Part shown: positions 11,155 through 23,869 of the stretch, in pieces
How positions within the stretch are numbered: the first letter of the stretch is position 1
Layout: the number at the start of each line of letters is the position of its first letter
NCBI GenBank assembly: GCA_021292165.1
Contig: CM037876.1
Span: 113,961,379 to 114,025,378, forward strand
Origin: Shinisaurus crocodilurus
Taxonomy: Eukaryota > Chordata > Lepidosauria > Squamata > Shinisauridae
Length of the DNA stretch: 64,000 nt
Direction: 5' to 3'
The notes under the pieces: generated by a model
The model's input: only the letters and a program-made list of their open reading frames with translations
Database searches by the model: none
Told to the model about the DNA's origin: nothing
Translations under genes and position numbers: made by a program

Positions 11155-13130
11155 GTGTGCTGCCATTGTAAGTTCACTGGAAGAAAGATGGGATAGAAAT
11201 GCACTAGATAACATAAAACATATTTTGGTCAGTTTACTGAAAAAAATGAAGGAACTGAAAACACTTAACAAACTAATGTTAACATGCTTGAAGGACTGTT
11301 TATATAAGTATACTGCTTCCTGAGGTAGTCACCTGAAAAAAGTTAATTATAATGTTGATTTTAGATTTTACTACTATTGTATCTATTACAGTTGCCCTGT
11401 TTGACATGTGTTGTGTCCATGTCACTAATTAATTTTATGTAACAATGTATTTCTAAAAGTGGAAAATTTTCCATGGAGAAAAATTGTAGTGCAAAATGTT
11501 CCACCCCACATCACTGGAGAAGTGTGGCAGAGGGAAAGGAAAGAAGAAAGGATAATGAAGATAAAGGGGATGTGGCAGAAGTATGTAACAAATTGGAGTG
11601 TGTCAATTTCAAGTTTATCTATTTTTATTTCCTTAGGCTCATACTTTAGTGCTTCATAAATATACTTCAATTTTATATGATTATGTTGACCTGTTTCAGA
11701 TGCAATGCTAAATTATGACTTATTTGGGGCCAACAAACCGCTATATGAAACCATGGGATACATTGCACATATTGCAAAGCCAGGATTTAGCATTATGTGC
11801 ATGAACTGGAGCAAGTCCAAGGAAAGTTTTGGGCTCTTACTCCCCTTTCCTCTTCCTGCATATTCTCACCTCAGGAAAACTGGCTTGCCATGTTTGAACT
11901 GGAGATTATAGCTAAAAACAAACTCTGGTTAGTTAAACAAACAGAAAAATCCAGAGTTCGTAGTTGGCTTGTTTTGAAGCTGGCCAAAGTTTGTTTTAAA
12001 CCACAATCTCTGGTTAGAAGGATAAGCCAGCTTTCCTGGAAAGTAAGACTAAACACAGCAGCAGTCCTCCTCTCAGCCATGTGGAAGGAGAAGGGAAGGG
12101 CAAGTGTGTAAGGGCAAGTGTGTAAGCCCAAGGCTTTGCTCAGGCTCGTTCCAGCTTGTACATGCAGAGCTAAATCTGGCTTATAGTTAACATGCCCTTG
12201 GTTGAAAGTTGGCTTGTGAATCTCACTTGTATTAACTGTGGCATGTCATTGCATCCAAAAGCCTAATTCTAGTTTGTTGCATTGCTTTTCCTGCTCAGCT
12301 ACAGAGATATGAGGGAAGAATGGCTCGAAAATGAAATTGCTCATGCAGCTAAGACACTCCTGCTGGTGCTTCCATAGATCTCTTCTCATTTTACCTGGCA
12401 GAACTCCATGCTGACAAGTTCTCCCTCGCAAGCTCAGCTTCCTAGCTCCACAGCAGACTTGCAAGGGATTTTTTTTTAAAGGGACCAGAGGTGCTTTTAC
12501 TTATATCTAACGATGGATATATGGTAAAAGCGCACCTTTCGTCTTAGCAAACCATCCCAGTAGTTCAACCAATGCAATTGCACAGTTTGACCTAAAAGCC
12601 ACCCCCAAGCACTATTACAGCCACCCAACAACTTCCCACTAAACTCTTTTTCTGCAACAAGCAACCCATCCCCTTTGATATCCTAAAGACCCAAGTTATT
12701 GGTAACACCTTTTGCTCTACTTGCTCACCAGTAAAGTTTTAGTACTGAAAAAATGTGTGTCTTAATTGAAAGTGTTGCCATGAAGGTTTATTAGCCCTAT
12801 GTTAAGTGTCTACAAATGGAGAAAGGGAGTGATGCACTAGGACTGTCCTTTTGCTCAGGGTCATGCTGAGAGGAGGGGGGGGGGAGAGGCTTTTTATTCC
12901 CTGCTGGGCAGTGGTAAGAGAGCTGGTGATGTAGTGACACCTTGTCAGTCCTTGGTCAGTGCAAAGGCTTTTAGTATAGCAATCAGGCATTCACAGAGGA
13001 GGTGGAGGGAAGACAACAAACCAGGATTACGTGTTTCGTTTTAATGTCTATGACCTGAAACCTGGATTATTCAACAGACCATGGTTAAAACAAACTGGTT
13101 TAGTGTTCTATCCAAACGTGGTCATTCTTT
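11155..13130. other. No gene seen
   Basis: Intronic sequence. Bases 11,700-12,240 contain decayed gtttgttttaaaccacaatc-type inverted words like those of the Harbinger-like elements. Nothing else is assignable. Confidence 0.4.
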
Positions 13131-13134
13131 CATT

Positions 13135-13192
13135 TCTTATGTAAATTGCTTTGAGCTTTGGAAAAGTAGCATACAGATGTTTTAAATAAGAA
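13135..13192 (+). mobile_element. L2 3'-end scrap
   Basis: tgtaaattgctttgagcttt followed by gcatacagatgttttaaata resembles the L2 3' terminus. It is short. Confidence 0.4.
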
Positions 13193-13478
13193 GTAACCAC
13201 GTAGAACAACATATTAATGGGAAGTTATAAATCTATTTAATACTTACTTTTTCATGCATCTTCATTACACTTTGTAAGCAATGTCTGTGCGGATTGTAAA
13301 TGACTTCCTCGATCCAACAGGTCACCTAGAGAGATGGACATGGTTTCTGCATATCTGGAGGTCACCCTAGATATGTAGAAATAGGTATTTTTCTGCATAC
13401 CTTGGGAATTATTTCTTAAAAGGGGCACCCCAAATTAGAAGAATGAATGGTAACACAAGGGCAGTGTATATGCAAATA

Positions 13479-13731
13479 CAGTCATGCCTTGGATTGAGAG
13501 CATAATTCGTTCCAGAAACGTGCTTGTAATCCAAAACACTCTTATATCAAAATGAAATCCCCCCCAAAAAAATTGTACAGAGATTTTTAATTTAAGCCGT
13601 ACTACAGTACTTGTACTGCAAGACGTCGCTTGTATATCAAGTAAAAAAATATTTAAAAATAAATATTTAAAAATTTGCTTGTCTTGCAAAACGCTCTCAA
13701 ACCAAGTTACTTGCAATCCAAGGTATTACTG
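13479..13731 (-). mobile_element. Tigger/pogo-like MITE, copy 3
   Basis: A 253-bp element with TA on both sides (13,477-13,478 and 13,732-13,733). Left end cagtcatgccttggattg, right end tgcaatccaaggtattactg. It is the inverse orientation of copy 1 and closely similar along its whole length, including an internal cccccccaaaaaaattgtac block. Confidence 0.85.
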
Positions 13732-13733
13732 TA

Positions 13734-14460
13734 GTATATGCTGATGCTAGAAGGTGAGCTTCTTCCATTCACAAACCATGGTGATTAGGCAGGTGGTACA
13801 TTTCTGATCTTTGCGTAAATTTTGTTAGGCTCAGCAGTGCCTTAGTAATTATACTTGTTTTGCCTTGTGCTCTAAATGTTTCACGCAGTATTGCCATGTA
13901 ACTGTGCTTCAGGTACATGGCTTTGCCCTTGACGTAAAGAAGTTGCCAGATGGAAAAATACAACAGCCCTGTCATACATTTGTCACCTTAATTAAGAGTC
14001 TAGCATGCTTTAGCACAAAACTTTGTGAGACTGCAGAGGCCAAGATAATTTTAGTCTTGCAGTCTAATACCAAGTCTTCATCATAAAAAAAGGAATAGCC
14101 TACAGTTAATCTATGTGAAGTAGAGTGGAATTTCTTTCCATAATGGAAAACTGTCTTTTTTCAATTTCTGGAAAAAACCAATTTCATCAAATTAATTAAT
14201 TGTACAATAGATGCAATACCAGGCAAATTAGACAGTTGCAAAGTTGTAATTAGATTTGTTCAGGTGACTATCACCTAAGGCCGTAGCAAAATGTTCCTCC
14301 TATTCATCACCTTACTTGTGGGCAGTGAAATTGGAGCGGAGGCATTTTAGCAGGAGGCATTTTAGCAGTTGATTGAGGGGCACTCACTGTTAACAGCAGC
14401 TCTTTTCTTTCTTTTAGCAACAGCAGAACTCATCCTTAGTGGCCTAGCTGCCAGAATGCC
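13734..14460. other. No recognisable feature
   Basis: AT-rich intron; nothing identified apart from a short direct repeat of ggcattttagcag at 14,340-14,366. Confidence 0.4.
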
Positions 14461-14465
14461 TCACA

Positions 14466-14642
14466 CATAGTCTGGGCTCACAAAACTTGATAAACCATGG
14501 CGGTTTATAAGCCAGGGGTGGCTTGTCATGTTGTCTGAACCCAGCCAGAGTGGCTTGAATCCACTCTGGCTGGGTTCAGGCAGCACGACAAGCCACTTTG
14601 GTTAATAAGCCACCATGGCATATCGTGTTGTGTGAATCCAGT
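14466..14642. mobile_element. Palindromic MITE, Harbinger-like vocabulary
   Basis: Inverted arms 14,518-14,553 and 14,561-14,596 (36 bp, about 3 mismatches, 7-base loop) form a hairpin around ggctgggttcag. Outer parts contain inverted taaaccatgg / ccaccatggc words. Confidence 0.6.
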
Positions 14643-14649
14643 CAAATAA

Positions 14650-15720
14650 TCTTTTGGGGAAAATTATTCTGGTTGATATCTGGGCTTATTAAACTCTGGT
14701 TTAAACAAACCAGTATTTACTGGCCATGATTGGATGTTCCTCCACTGCTTCATAAACCATGGTGCAGTGGCCATGAGCTGCTCTTTCCACCTATTTCATC
14801 ACTCTTCCTGATGTGCACTTGCTTCGGCTCAGAGATCCTGGCTTAAATTAAACCAGAATTTCTTGTTAACATCTGAACCAGGGAATTCTGGGTTAATGTT
14901 GATCAACAAACCAGGATAATAAGCCAGGATCTTGGCTTTTTATCCAATATTAAGCCAGAGTTTCTTGGTTTGAATGTAATGGGGAACTCTGGGTTAATGC
15001 AAGCCAAGATCCCTGTGTTGAAGCAGGCACAGAACAGAAAGAGGGGAGATGCAAGGGAAGAGGTTGAAAAAACATTGTTTATGAAGCCATGGATGAATGT
15101 GCAAACTCAGCCACTGAGTTTAGATGCATCAACCAAACTATGGTGTGCAATACATTCATAGAAGCTTTAAATCTCCTCCCATGACATGTGAACAGAAGTG
15201 GGAATACCCAAGCCCAAGGCTTGGGTATGTAACAACAAATTATGGTTTGTTAATCTGAATTTAGGCAATGCCTTGCTCAGCATTATCTCATGTTTTATGT
15301 CAATCGCTACCTTACATTATTTGGATACCTATTATTTTGCTAAGTATAAGTCTAATCAGCCCCAGGAGATTTACAGAGCAGACAGCCACATCACATGGAG
15401 GGTGTACTTCCTGTTTCTTGAGGCAAGCAAGTTGGAGGAATGGGTGGTCTAGGCAGTGTCCTTTGTACCACTGTTTTTTGTTCCTGTTTGGAGATACCTG
15501 CAGTTGTAGCAGGTGGTGTATAGGAGAACCTTTGCTATGCTGCTAGGTTTGCCCCTCACTGATGATGGGGCCAAGCAGCCCTCCTGCTTTAGCCAGCAAA
15601 TGACACCACCATGGAAGTATGTTGCCTCCTACACGGTGGCATTCTTGCCTTACATTACAGAATATTTAACAGCAGGCTGTGGTGAAATAATAGACAGTAA
15701 GTTGGCCAGTGTGCCAGCTC
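14650..15720. other. No gene seen; remnants of palindromic MITE words
   Basis: Bases 14,690-15,010 hold many aaaccaggat / ttaagccagagtttc-type words of the same decayed MITE class. 15,190-15,720 has short open frames with no recognised similarity. Confidence 0.4.
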
Positions 15721-15724
15721 TAGA

Positions 15725-15892
15725 TTTCAGTTTGTTATGTTGAATTTTACTTGTGGTAGTTTTAGATATTTTATATGTCACTTCAGTGCTTTAACAGTTC
15801 AAAAAATGACTGTTTTGAACTGCCCTGGGAGCTTTGTTATACTAATTTCTATAAAGCATATAGAAATGCTTTAAATAAACAAGCATAAGCCA
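15725..15892 (+). mobile_element. L2-like 3' end
   Basis: gttttgaactgccctgggag, then atagaaatgctttaaataaa, resembles the usual L2 3' terminus. Confidence 0.5.
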
Positions 15893-16159
15893 GAAGCAGA
15901 ACTGTTTTATAGCATCACGTTTGTTCTACTCTGAGTATGAAGAAGAGTAAGTATACTTTTTGATAGCAGTTTTGGCAAAAGTGTTCTAGTTTGCTATTTT
16001 AGTTTTTTGCAAACATCTTGTTAAATTAGGCAGTGTTACTGAAGCTGGGATCTCTGGAAGCATTTTAGGCAAAGTGTGTACGTAATTAAGAGAGCATGTT
16101 ACCTTTTAAAAAATATCTCCGGAGAAATTTGTGTTCCAGGTTACTCCCTTTTCAATAAG

Positions 16160-16400
16160 CAGGATTTTAAATATATATATATTTATACCCCGCCTTTTTT
16201 CCTGCAAGGAACCCAAGGCGGCTTACATAATCCTCTTCCTCCTCTCCATTTTATCCTCACAACAATCCTGTGAGGTAGGTTAGGCTGAGAGTCAGTGACT
16301 GGCCCAAGGTCACCCAGTGAGTTTCATGGCTGAGCGGGGACTAGAACCCGGATCTCCCGAGTCCCAGTCCAACACTCTCACCACTGCGCCACACTGGCGT
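16160..16400 (-). mobile_element. tRNA-derived SINE
   Basis: Full-length copy in minus orientation: atatatttataccccgcctt at the left (tail) and actctcaccactgcgccaca at the right (head). It shares the family consensus closely. Confidence 0.9.
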
Positions 16401-16944
16401 ATCCTGTACTCTCAGCTTAACTTTCATGTAGAATGAAGCAGGTTTTTGAGTACAAAACATCTTAGAATATTTGCACACACGAGGGCTGGGAACAAGCTTT
16501 GAAAAGAAAACACTTGGCATAGCTGCCATAACTCATTCTCTTCATCCATTCCATGCTAATTAGAAATATGCTTTCATCCTAAATTGTCTTGGACCAGGAG
16601 TGCAAAGATCCAGGAAGCAAGTAACCATTGGCACCTAAATTGGGACGCTAGGGACACCTGAATTGCTGCAGCAGTAAGCAAGCTATTTTCTTTTCTACCG
16701 GGATCCTAAATCTTTTAAGAAGAAAAAAAAGCACCTTTGCCTCAAACTACTTGCCATGTCAAAACAAACGTTAAATTTTCAGATGAACAGGAGAGCACTC
16801 AACAAACTCGCCAGGAGTGTTGCACATAGCAAATTGGAGGCATTTGTTTTTCTAAGGGAAAGTACTTGTGGAATTATGTGGACATGTCATAGAATTGGCC
16901 CTGATGGAATGAAATTGAGAGCTGAATCAGTTGCAATAAGTCAG
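16401..16944. other. No recognisable feature
   Basis: Intronic sequence; nothing identified. Confidence 0.4.
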
Positions 16945-17003
16945 TGTTCTCCAACCTTGAGTCCCCAGATGTTTTTGGCCTACAACTCCCAGCATGCCCC
17001 AGC
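16945..17003. mobile_element. Half of a palindromic hAT-like MITE
   Basis: gttctccaaccttgagtccc, then ggcctacaactcccagcatg, is one arm of the palindromic element seen complete at 50,584-50,701. A SINE begins immediately after. Confidence 0.6.
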
Positions 17004-17011
17004 CAGAGAGA

Positions 17012-17258
17012 GAGAGCCAGTGTGGCGTAGTGGTGAGAGTGTTGGACTGGGACTCAGGAGATCTGGGTTCTAGTCCCCGCTTGGCCATGAAACTCACTGG
17101 GTGACTTTGGGCCAGTCACTGACTCTCAGCCTAACCTACCTCACAGGGTTGTTGTGAGGATAAAATGGAGAGGAGGATGATTGTGTAAGCCGTCTTGGTT
17201 TCCTTGCAGGAAAAAAGGTGGGGTATAAATATAATTAAAAAATAAATACTTACATAAA
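17012..17258 (+). mobile_element. tRNA-derived SINE
   Basis: A well-preserved copy: gccagtgtggcgtagtggtg through ggttctagtccccgcttggc (B-box-like) to the tail aaaaaataaatacttacata. Confidence 0.9.
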
Positions 17259-17369
17259 TAAATGCTCTCTGTTTCCCCAGGGATCTTCATAGATATCACT
17301 CTTTCCATGCTGCTAATAGCAGTGAGGAAAGAGCAATATGTATCAAGATCAGTGGGGTGTGCATATGTA

Positions 17370-17440
17370 TGTGTGCACCTCCAACCCCAGAGCTAGCATC
17401 AAATGTGGCCCTCGGGGCCAAAATGGTTGAGCACCCCTGA
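17370..17440 (-). mobile_element. hAT-like terminal fragment
   Basis: Minus strand starts gtcaggggtgctcaaccatt followed by ggccccgagggccacatttg, typical of hAT ends. The element is truncated. Confidence 0.45.
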
Positions 17441-17559
17441 CTTAATTGAAGGCTAAGACTTAAATCCCTCTTTGAGAACAAGTGCCACTAAACAAAGCAG
17501 AACTTACTTTTGAATAGACATAGATTAGACTTGGCTACAGCAAGTGTTCAGCACTTCCT

Positions 17560-17740
17560 GGAAGCAAGATAGTGGGCAAAATAGTGTTCCTTGCAAATAT
17601 ATCTTTCTGGAGAAAGGTGCTCAAATGGGTGGTTGCTGTGCAATTCTAGGCACTCTTGGACAACATTGATCATCTGGATTCATTTCAGTCTGCTTTTTCG
17701 CATGGGTTTGGCACTGAAATGGTTTTCACATGACTAGTGT
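17560..17740 (+). mobile_element. L2 fragment
   Basis: Decayed translation LLDNIDHLDSFQSAFRMGLA (about 17,650-17,715) corresponds to the same L2 RT block as LDPFQLGFR at 10,060. Confidence 0.55.
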
Positions 17741-17939
17741 GCTGCATTTGTCTTGGTGGGGCGCAAGTTGTGCAGGTTTGGCCTACACTGTAATTTATTT
17801 AAAACTGTGTTTCCTGAGAAAGAAAAAAAAAAGATACTTTTTAATAGGAAATAGAATAACATTCAACAACAGAATAACATTCAAAAACTGAAACATAGTA
17901 GGAAAGATGTAGTCAGTAGATCATTATAATGGGGCTTAC

Positions 17940-18032
17940 AGTGCAATCCTATTCAAGTCTACTCAGAGAGCTAAGCTCCATTGAGTTCAGTGAGACTTTC
18001 TACCAGGTAGGTGTGTATAGGATTGCATTCTT
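17940..18032. mobile_element. Palindromic squamate MITE (CAATCCTAT / ATAGGATTG)
   Basis: Bounded by gtgcaatcctattcaagtct and ggtgtgtataggattgcatt, same family as 5,791. Confidence 0.75.
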
Positions 18033-18174
18033 AATTTACTTATGTTGTAACTTAATGCAAATGAGCTGTGCAGCACATAGGACTGGAAAATCTGCTTATC
18101 TTTGTGCTAAGCAAGTGTATACATAAATGTGTGTGAGAGAGACAGAAACTCCTGTTGACTATATATAGATGCAA

Positions 18175-18395
18175 AAGAATTGCCTTGCTAGATCAGGCAA
18201 AGGTCTAGCATTCTTTTTCCAACTGTGGCCAGCCAGATGCCCCTGGATGCTTATTAGCAGGGCATGATTGTGATGACCATCCCTTGTTGGTCCCTAGGAT
18301 ATTGTCATCAGAAACAACCTGTCTCTGAATATGCAAGCTCTAGTTTGCTATCCTTTTGGGTAGTAGCCTGTGAATTTGTCTAATTTTAAAACCAT
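18175..18395 (-). mobile_element. CR1-group LINE 3' end, divergent
   Basis: aattgccttgctagatcagg at the left and later blocks follow the same order as the 3' end of the element at 3,895, but with more mismatches. Confidence 0.5.
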
Positions 18396-18725
18396 CAATA
18401 TTTTATTTATTATTTATATAAAGTATTTTTATTCCATTCCCCAGTGAAAAAAGGCTCCCTGAACGGCTGACGATCAATCAGCAAAAATGACAGTGACCAT
18501 TGTTACTTCTTGTGGCAAAAAGATTCCACAAGTAAATTATGTATTGTGTATCCGGTTGTCCATAATGCCTGTTAACTGTGTGTCTCCCGAGTTCTTGTTA
18601 TAATGCTAGAGTGACATATAGATGTTATGGCAATAATGATTACCTGATTACAGATCACCTTTATTCCTTCAGAAAGGTGATAGCTGTGGACATTGTTGAC
18701 GTATTAACTTACTGGTCACTTCATA
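18396..18725. other. No gene seen
   Basis: Bases 18,405-18,470 resemble a decayed LINE/SINE 3' tail (tattccattccccagtgaaa). The rest is unassigned. Confidence 0.4.
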
Positions 18726-18728
18726 TAG

Positions 18729-18968
18729 TTTATTTATTTATTATATTTATACCCCACCTTTTTTCCTGCAAGGAACCCAAGGTGGCTTACATAATCATCC
18801 TCCTCTCCATTTTATCCTCACAACAACCCTGTGAGGTACCTTAGGTTAGGCTGAGAGTCAGCGACTGGTCCAAAGTCGCCCAGTGAGTTTCATGCCGAGT
18901 GGGGACTAGAACCCGGATCTCCCGAGTCCCAGTCCAACACTCTCACCGCTACGCTACACTGGCTTTTT
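18729..18968 (-). mobile_element. tRNA-derived SINE
   Basis: tttatttattatatttatac tail at the left; ccaacactctcaccgctacg head at the right. It ends about 70 bp upstream of LRP6 exon 2, so it sits next to the exon's branch-point region. Confidence 0.9.
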
Positions 18969-19013
18969 GTTTATTGAATCCTTAATATGCACATTAATGT
19001 ATTTCTGGCTTAA

Positions 19014-19430
<417 letters not shown>

Positions 19431-19431
19431 T

Positions 19432-20742
19432 AAGTGTTGTCCTTTTAAGCTTTTTGTGTGTGTGGGTGTGGGTGGGTGGGTGGGGGTTTTCTGGATTTGT
19501 ACAGATTCCTAGGGGAAGGTTGCAGATCAAAACTGATTTATCTCTGTGTTAGCAGTTTGAAAGGCTGTATCCCTGTTCCACTGTAATGCTTACAAGGGCA
19601 GTCTTTTGCAGCAAAGCACACTTTCTCTGAATTTCTGCTTGTATTCTAGAAATCTGTTCTGTTCTTGAATGACATAAATTAAGGGCAGTGATTCAAGCCA
19701 AGTGTGTTAGCATTCTTTCAGTTAATAGCTTTTAATGGCAACTTTTGCCTCTCCTTCCCACCCTGTCCCCATATTTTCATGGCTATAAAAATCAATACAA
19801 ATGGCAATTCATAGCATAACAGCTAAAACCCCTTAAAAACTAAATGTTGGCAGTGGGAGATAATATGAATATAAACAAATGCATTCACACATGAAATATA
19901 TTTTTCATGTGTAATAATGAGACCAATGTTTTTCAAACTTAGTTTCAAAGTCAAAGAATGGGTGTGGTTCCTCGGAGGTAAAATTAAAGCGTCATCAATA
20001 GTAATGGCAGACATACTTCTGTTAAAGAAAGCTTGACCTTTGATGACTGATCTTCCCCTGCAATGAGCAGCTATAAAGCAGCTTTGGATGTATGTCTAGG
20101 GCAGCCTTTCAGTTCATGCGGGGTGATGGTGAGGCCCAGCAAGCCTTTGTGAAAGGTTTATGCTCCTTAGCACACATCCTCAAATCCTCTGCAGTGTGCA
20201 GGGATTCCTTGGCAGACTAGTAAAAAATGGAAAGTGTTCCCTGGCACTGGCCTGGATCGAGCTTGCTCTCCTCCTCTTATTATTCTAGGCATGTTGTTTA
20301 CTGAGCTAAGAAATATCTGTTTTGAGAAATGAAACCAACATAGCCTCTCTGTGCCTGTTTGCAAATGCATTCCTGTGCATAACTGTTAACACTAGCCCTT
20401 CTCCATATGGTTTTAATCACAACTCATAAAAGCTAGTGTGGGCTACAAGATTTAATAGCTTCCGTGAAATTGTGATTTTAAGTGTTGCCAACAGCTCATT
20501 AGTGACATTTACTAGGCTTCCCTCATTCCCCTCCCCCTCCTTGTATCTTTATCTTGTCACTCTTGCATTGAAGTTATTCTGACAGGTGAAATGCCAAGCT
20601 GGTTAAATCCTCCGAAGATGATGTGGAATGGCCTATTGCGGTGCATGTACAGATCCTTACCAAGTTCAGTTAACTTTGTGTTGAGGAATCATGGTGGTGT
20701 AACTTGTTAAGGCACATAACAGTGCTGTCACCTGAACGTATT
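19432..20742. other. No gene seen (5' end of LRP6 intron 2)
   Basis: Intronic sequence with a (TGGG)n-like stretch at 19,458-19,484. No repeat is confidently assigned. Confidence 0.4.
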
Positions 20743-20743
20743 G

Positions 20744-20997
20744 CAGTAATACCTTGGATTGCAAGTAACTTGGTCTGAGAGCGTTTTGCAAGACAAGCAA
20801 ATTTTTAAAATAAAATTTGACTTGATAAACAAGCGACGTCTTGCAATAGTAGGGATGTAACCACTTGCCTCGAGCGGGCATAGCGGGCCAAAATTGGACC
20901 CGCTCACGCCCGCCAGAGACTCGCTTTGATATAAGAATGTTTTGGATTACAAGCACGGTTCTGGAACAAATTATGCTTGCAATCCAAGGTATTACTG
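20744..20997 (+). mobile_element. Tigger/pogo-like MITE, copy 4
   Basis: 254 bp bounded by cagtaataccttggattgc and gcaatccaaggtattactg. The middle (about 20,850-20,930) carries a GC-rich segment (cctcgagcgggcatagcggg) shared only with copy 5, in inverse orientation. Confidence 0.85.
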
Positions 20998-22781
20998 TAC
21001 TTGAAAGCAAGCATCACATATCTACGTAGAACTTGCTTTCAAGTATCCCTAGCATTGGCTATTCATTCCAGTTTCCCCATATTTTCTGTATTGCATTCAG
21101 TTGTGTACATTGCTTCATTAAGAACTGCTGAATTGTAGAATGCAAATAATGATTGCTGGAAGATTTTTGTATGTGATACCTCAGCTATTTTACAAAAAGA
21201 GTGTGCTAGGGATGTGTAGCTCTGTTTTGCAGCTAGGATTGCCAACTGGCTGGAAAACCATTGACAGGCAAGATTTGGAGTTGGTGTTCCTCGCTATTGT
21301 TCCTGGCCAAACAAAGCAAAAGCTGGGTTTTTTTCTTCTTATGGAGGATAGATTTATCAGTGGTTATTTGTAATTACACTGTAAGGAACATCTAGAGATA
21401 GTGGGCCGATTGTTCTAGGTTTATCCAGGGGTTGTTTAACCCTCGGATAACTCACAATGCCTGGGTTCACATGACACGACATAGTCTGCAACTGGGCTCA
21501 TCTGCTTGATTACTTGCTTTTGTGTAGTTTTGGCTCTTGCTTTGTGATTGTGACACATTTGAAATCTGGATTTTGTTAAGTTGATCTCTGCTGACCTGGG
21601 ATCATATATAGATTTATTTATAGATATATAGATGTATCACTTGGTAGCAGGGGATTTATTAGCACATGGAATAACTGATGAACAGAGCAATTATTGTGGG
21701 CTCTGCCTCTTTACTATAGGGTGCTGCCCCCTGGTTCCACCCAGGTACTTAAATGTTGTGTTTCAGAAGTTGGCAAATTTATTACAGAACATAAATGTCT
21801 GTCTTGAGAGGCCATAAACACACAGGCTATGATATTTTGGGCGCTGCAAATGTCGAGTGAGGTATAGCAGTGAGCAAAGAAACAATCAAATTTTGAGTTC
21901 CAATGGCCGGGTTCAGACAACACAAGAAGCCACTTTGTAATAAACGTGGCTCACAACCCACCATGACTTATCTGTGAACCTAGTCAGTATAAGGAATAAC
22001 AAGGTAACTTGGCAATCATTTGTTTATGATTGGTATTTGCATTCTAAACTGGGGGTGCACAACTGCTTTGAGGCTGAGGGCTGCATCTGGGGCCAGGGAC
22101 TGCACATGTGTGCGCGCACACTCTTAACCCCACTCACATATGTACACACAAACAAACATATTCTCCACCCCCCTCCACACATACCTATATCTGTGCACAG
22201 GGATGGGAAAGTTTAAACCTCCCCACCCTGCCCGCTGAGATCTAGAATTTGTTGAGAGCCTCTCCCAACCTCCAGTGAGATTGCTGTTTCCCTGCCACTA
22301 GCAGCGGTGGAGAAACAACTAATTTGCAGGTGAGGTCATTGGGTCTCCCAATGATCTCCAGTGACATCACTTTCCTGGCACAGGTAATAGCAGCACCAAA
22401 ACAATGTTGTTCCCCCTGCAATTCAGCTGATCAGGTAGGCTGCAGGGGAAAGTGGGCAGGGTCGCCATGGTTCTGTGGGCTGGCTGTGGGTTGTACTTGT
22501 ACACCCCATTTTAAAGTACGGTATGTTGTAAAAAGGGCAACACCAAATGCAAGGCTTCAACCCCAAGGGTGGAATGAGTATGAGGATATTTTATTGTAAA
22601 AAATAAATAAATTGCATGTTCTTTAGGGAAGCTATAGAAATAATGTAATATTTTAGTTGCAATCCAGAGTGCTCAAGCACAAATGCTCTGATCCAGTATG
22701 TTATTTCAGCAAAGTCTCAATGAAGCGAGTTGGTCCTGAAGATTTCATGGAGCGTCTTCCTGAAGATTTCATGGAGCGTGA

Positions 22782-22823
<42 letters not shown>

Positions 22824-22845
22824 AGCCAAAGCTTTGTGATCAGCT
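20998..22845. other. Mostly unassigned; Harbinger-like scraps
   Basis: 21,405-21,480 (ttatccaggggttgtttaac, gggttcacatgacacgacat) and 21,905-21,980 (gggttcagacaacacaagaa) look like Harbinger-like MITE fragments. 22,045-22,110 resembles a hAT end. A (CA)n tract is listed separately. No gene. Confidence 0.4.
22785..22821. repeat. (CA)n microsatellite
   Basis: About 18 uninterrupted CA units preceded by a 24-base tandem duplication of tgaagatttcatggagcgt. Confidence 0.95.
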
Positions 22846-22849
22846 GTGT

Positions 22850-23120
22850 TCCCAGGTACTTGCTTTCCTGGATGTTAGACTGTCATCAACTTGGAGTAAA
22901 GCTTTTTCTGTGGTGGTTCTGGAATCATGGATAGCTTTCTCCATTAGATCCAACTATAACTTGTTTGTCTCATTTCAGAGACAGCTAAAAACATTTTTTC
23001 ACCATAGTTTTGGGAAAATTTGTCTGCTGATATTTTTAAAATGAGTTTAATTTGAAAACTTTAATGTAAACTACTTTGAAAAATGTGTTTGTTGAAAGCG
23101 GGAATATAAAAACTGTACAT
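22850..23120 (+). mobile_element. L2 3' end
   Basis: Order of blocks: ttttctgtggtggttctgga, agacagctaaaaacattttt, actactttgaaaaatgtgtt and gttgaaagcgggaatataaa, matching the 3' end of L2-type LINEs. Confidence 0.6.
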
Positions 23121-23124
23121 TGGT

Positions 23125-23865
23125 TTCAGGGGAACTTAGTGACAGCTATCTTTAGGTATATTTGGAGCCGAAACATTCAAAGTCAGGCCACATCTTGATT
23201 TTATCCAAATGTAAAACAAATTAACTTTAAAAAGTAGTCCACAGAAACTGCATGACTCGGAAAAAGATGATCCAATGTGGAATCCACAGATCAGATACAT
23301 AGAAATATGAACTAATTTGAATCCATTGTGGATTTTTCCAACCTCTAAAGAAAGCTAACTTTGTCATGTTTTCTAAATACCTGCAGAATTACATTATCTT
23401 TGAAAACACACACACACTATGAAAAGGCATGCATTGCTTTCTTTACTAGCTGTTGTGGGATTAGTGTGTATGCTTTTGAGTTTGTTCTGGTTTTCAGGTG
23501 CTGTGCAAAACCGATGGCAAGTTTTTTACTGGGTTCTCATAACCTGGGTATCTACTTTGCCTTAGTGTGTGGAGTTCTGGAGATTGGCAGAAGTACTTCA
23601 GCCTAACTGTGTTGTTTTACATCAGAACAAAGTGTGAAACTTGGCTTTACATGCTGGTAAAATATAGGCTACAAAACCACCTTGTATCTGCAGCATGCAA
23701 ATAACCTTAATTTTGCCTTAAACCTATAATAAACACACACACCCCTCAGACGATTTCAGATAATACACTTTTAGTTTTAGTTTTAGTTTAGATATTTCAT
23801 AAGTTGAAATATCTCTTGATTTGGAAAGATGGACATATCTGGTTAAGGTTAATATACTTTAGATG
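23125..23865. other. No recognisable feature
   Basis: Intronic sequence; a short (AC)n and a (TTTTAG)n at 23,771-23,790. No gene. Confidence 0.4.
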
Positions 23866-23869
23866 AATG

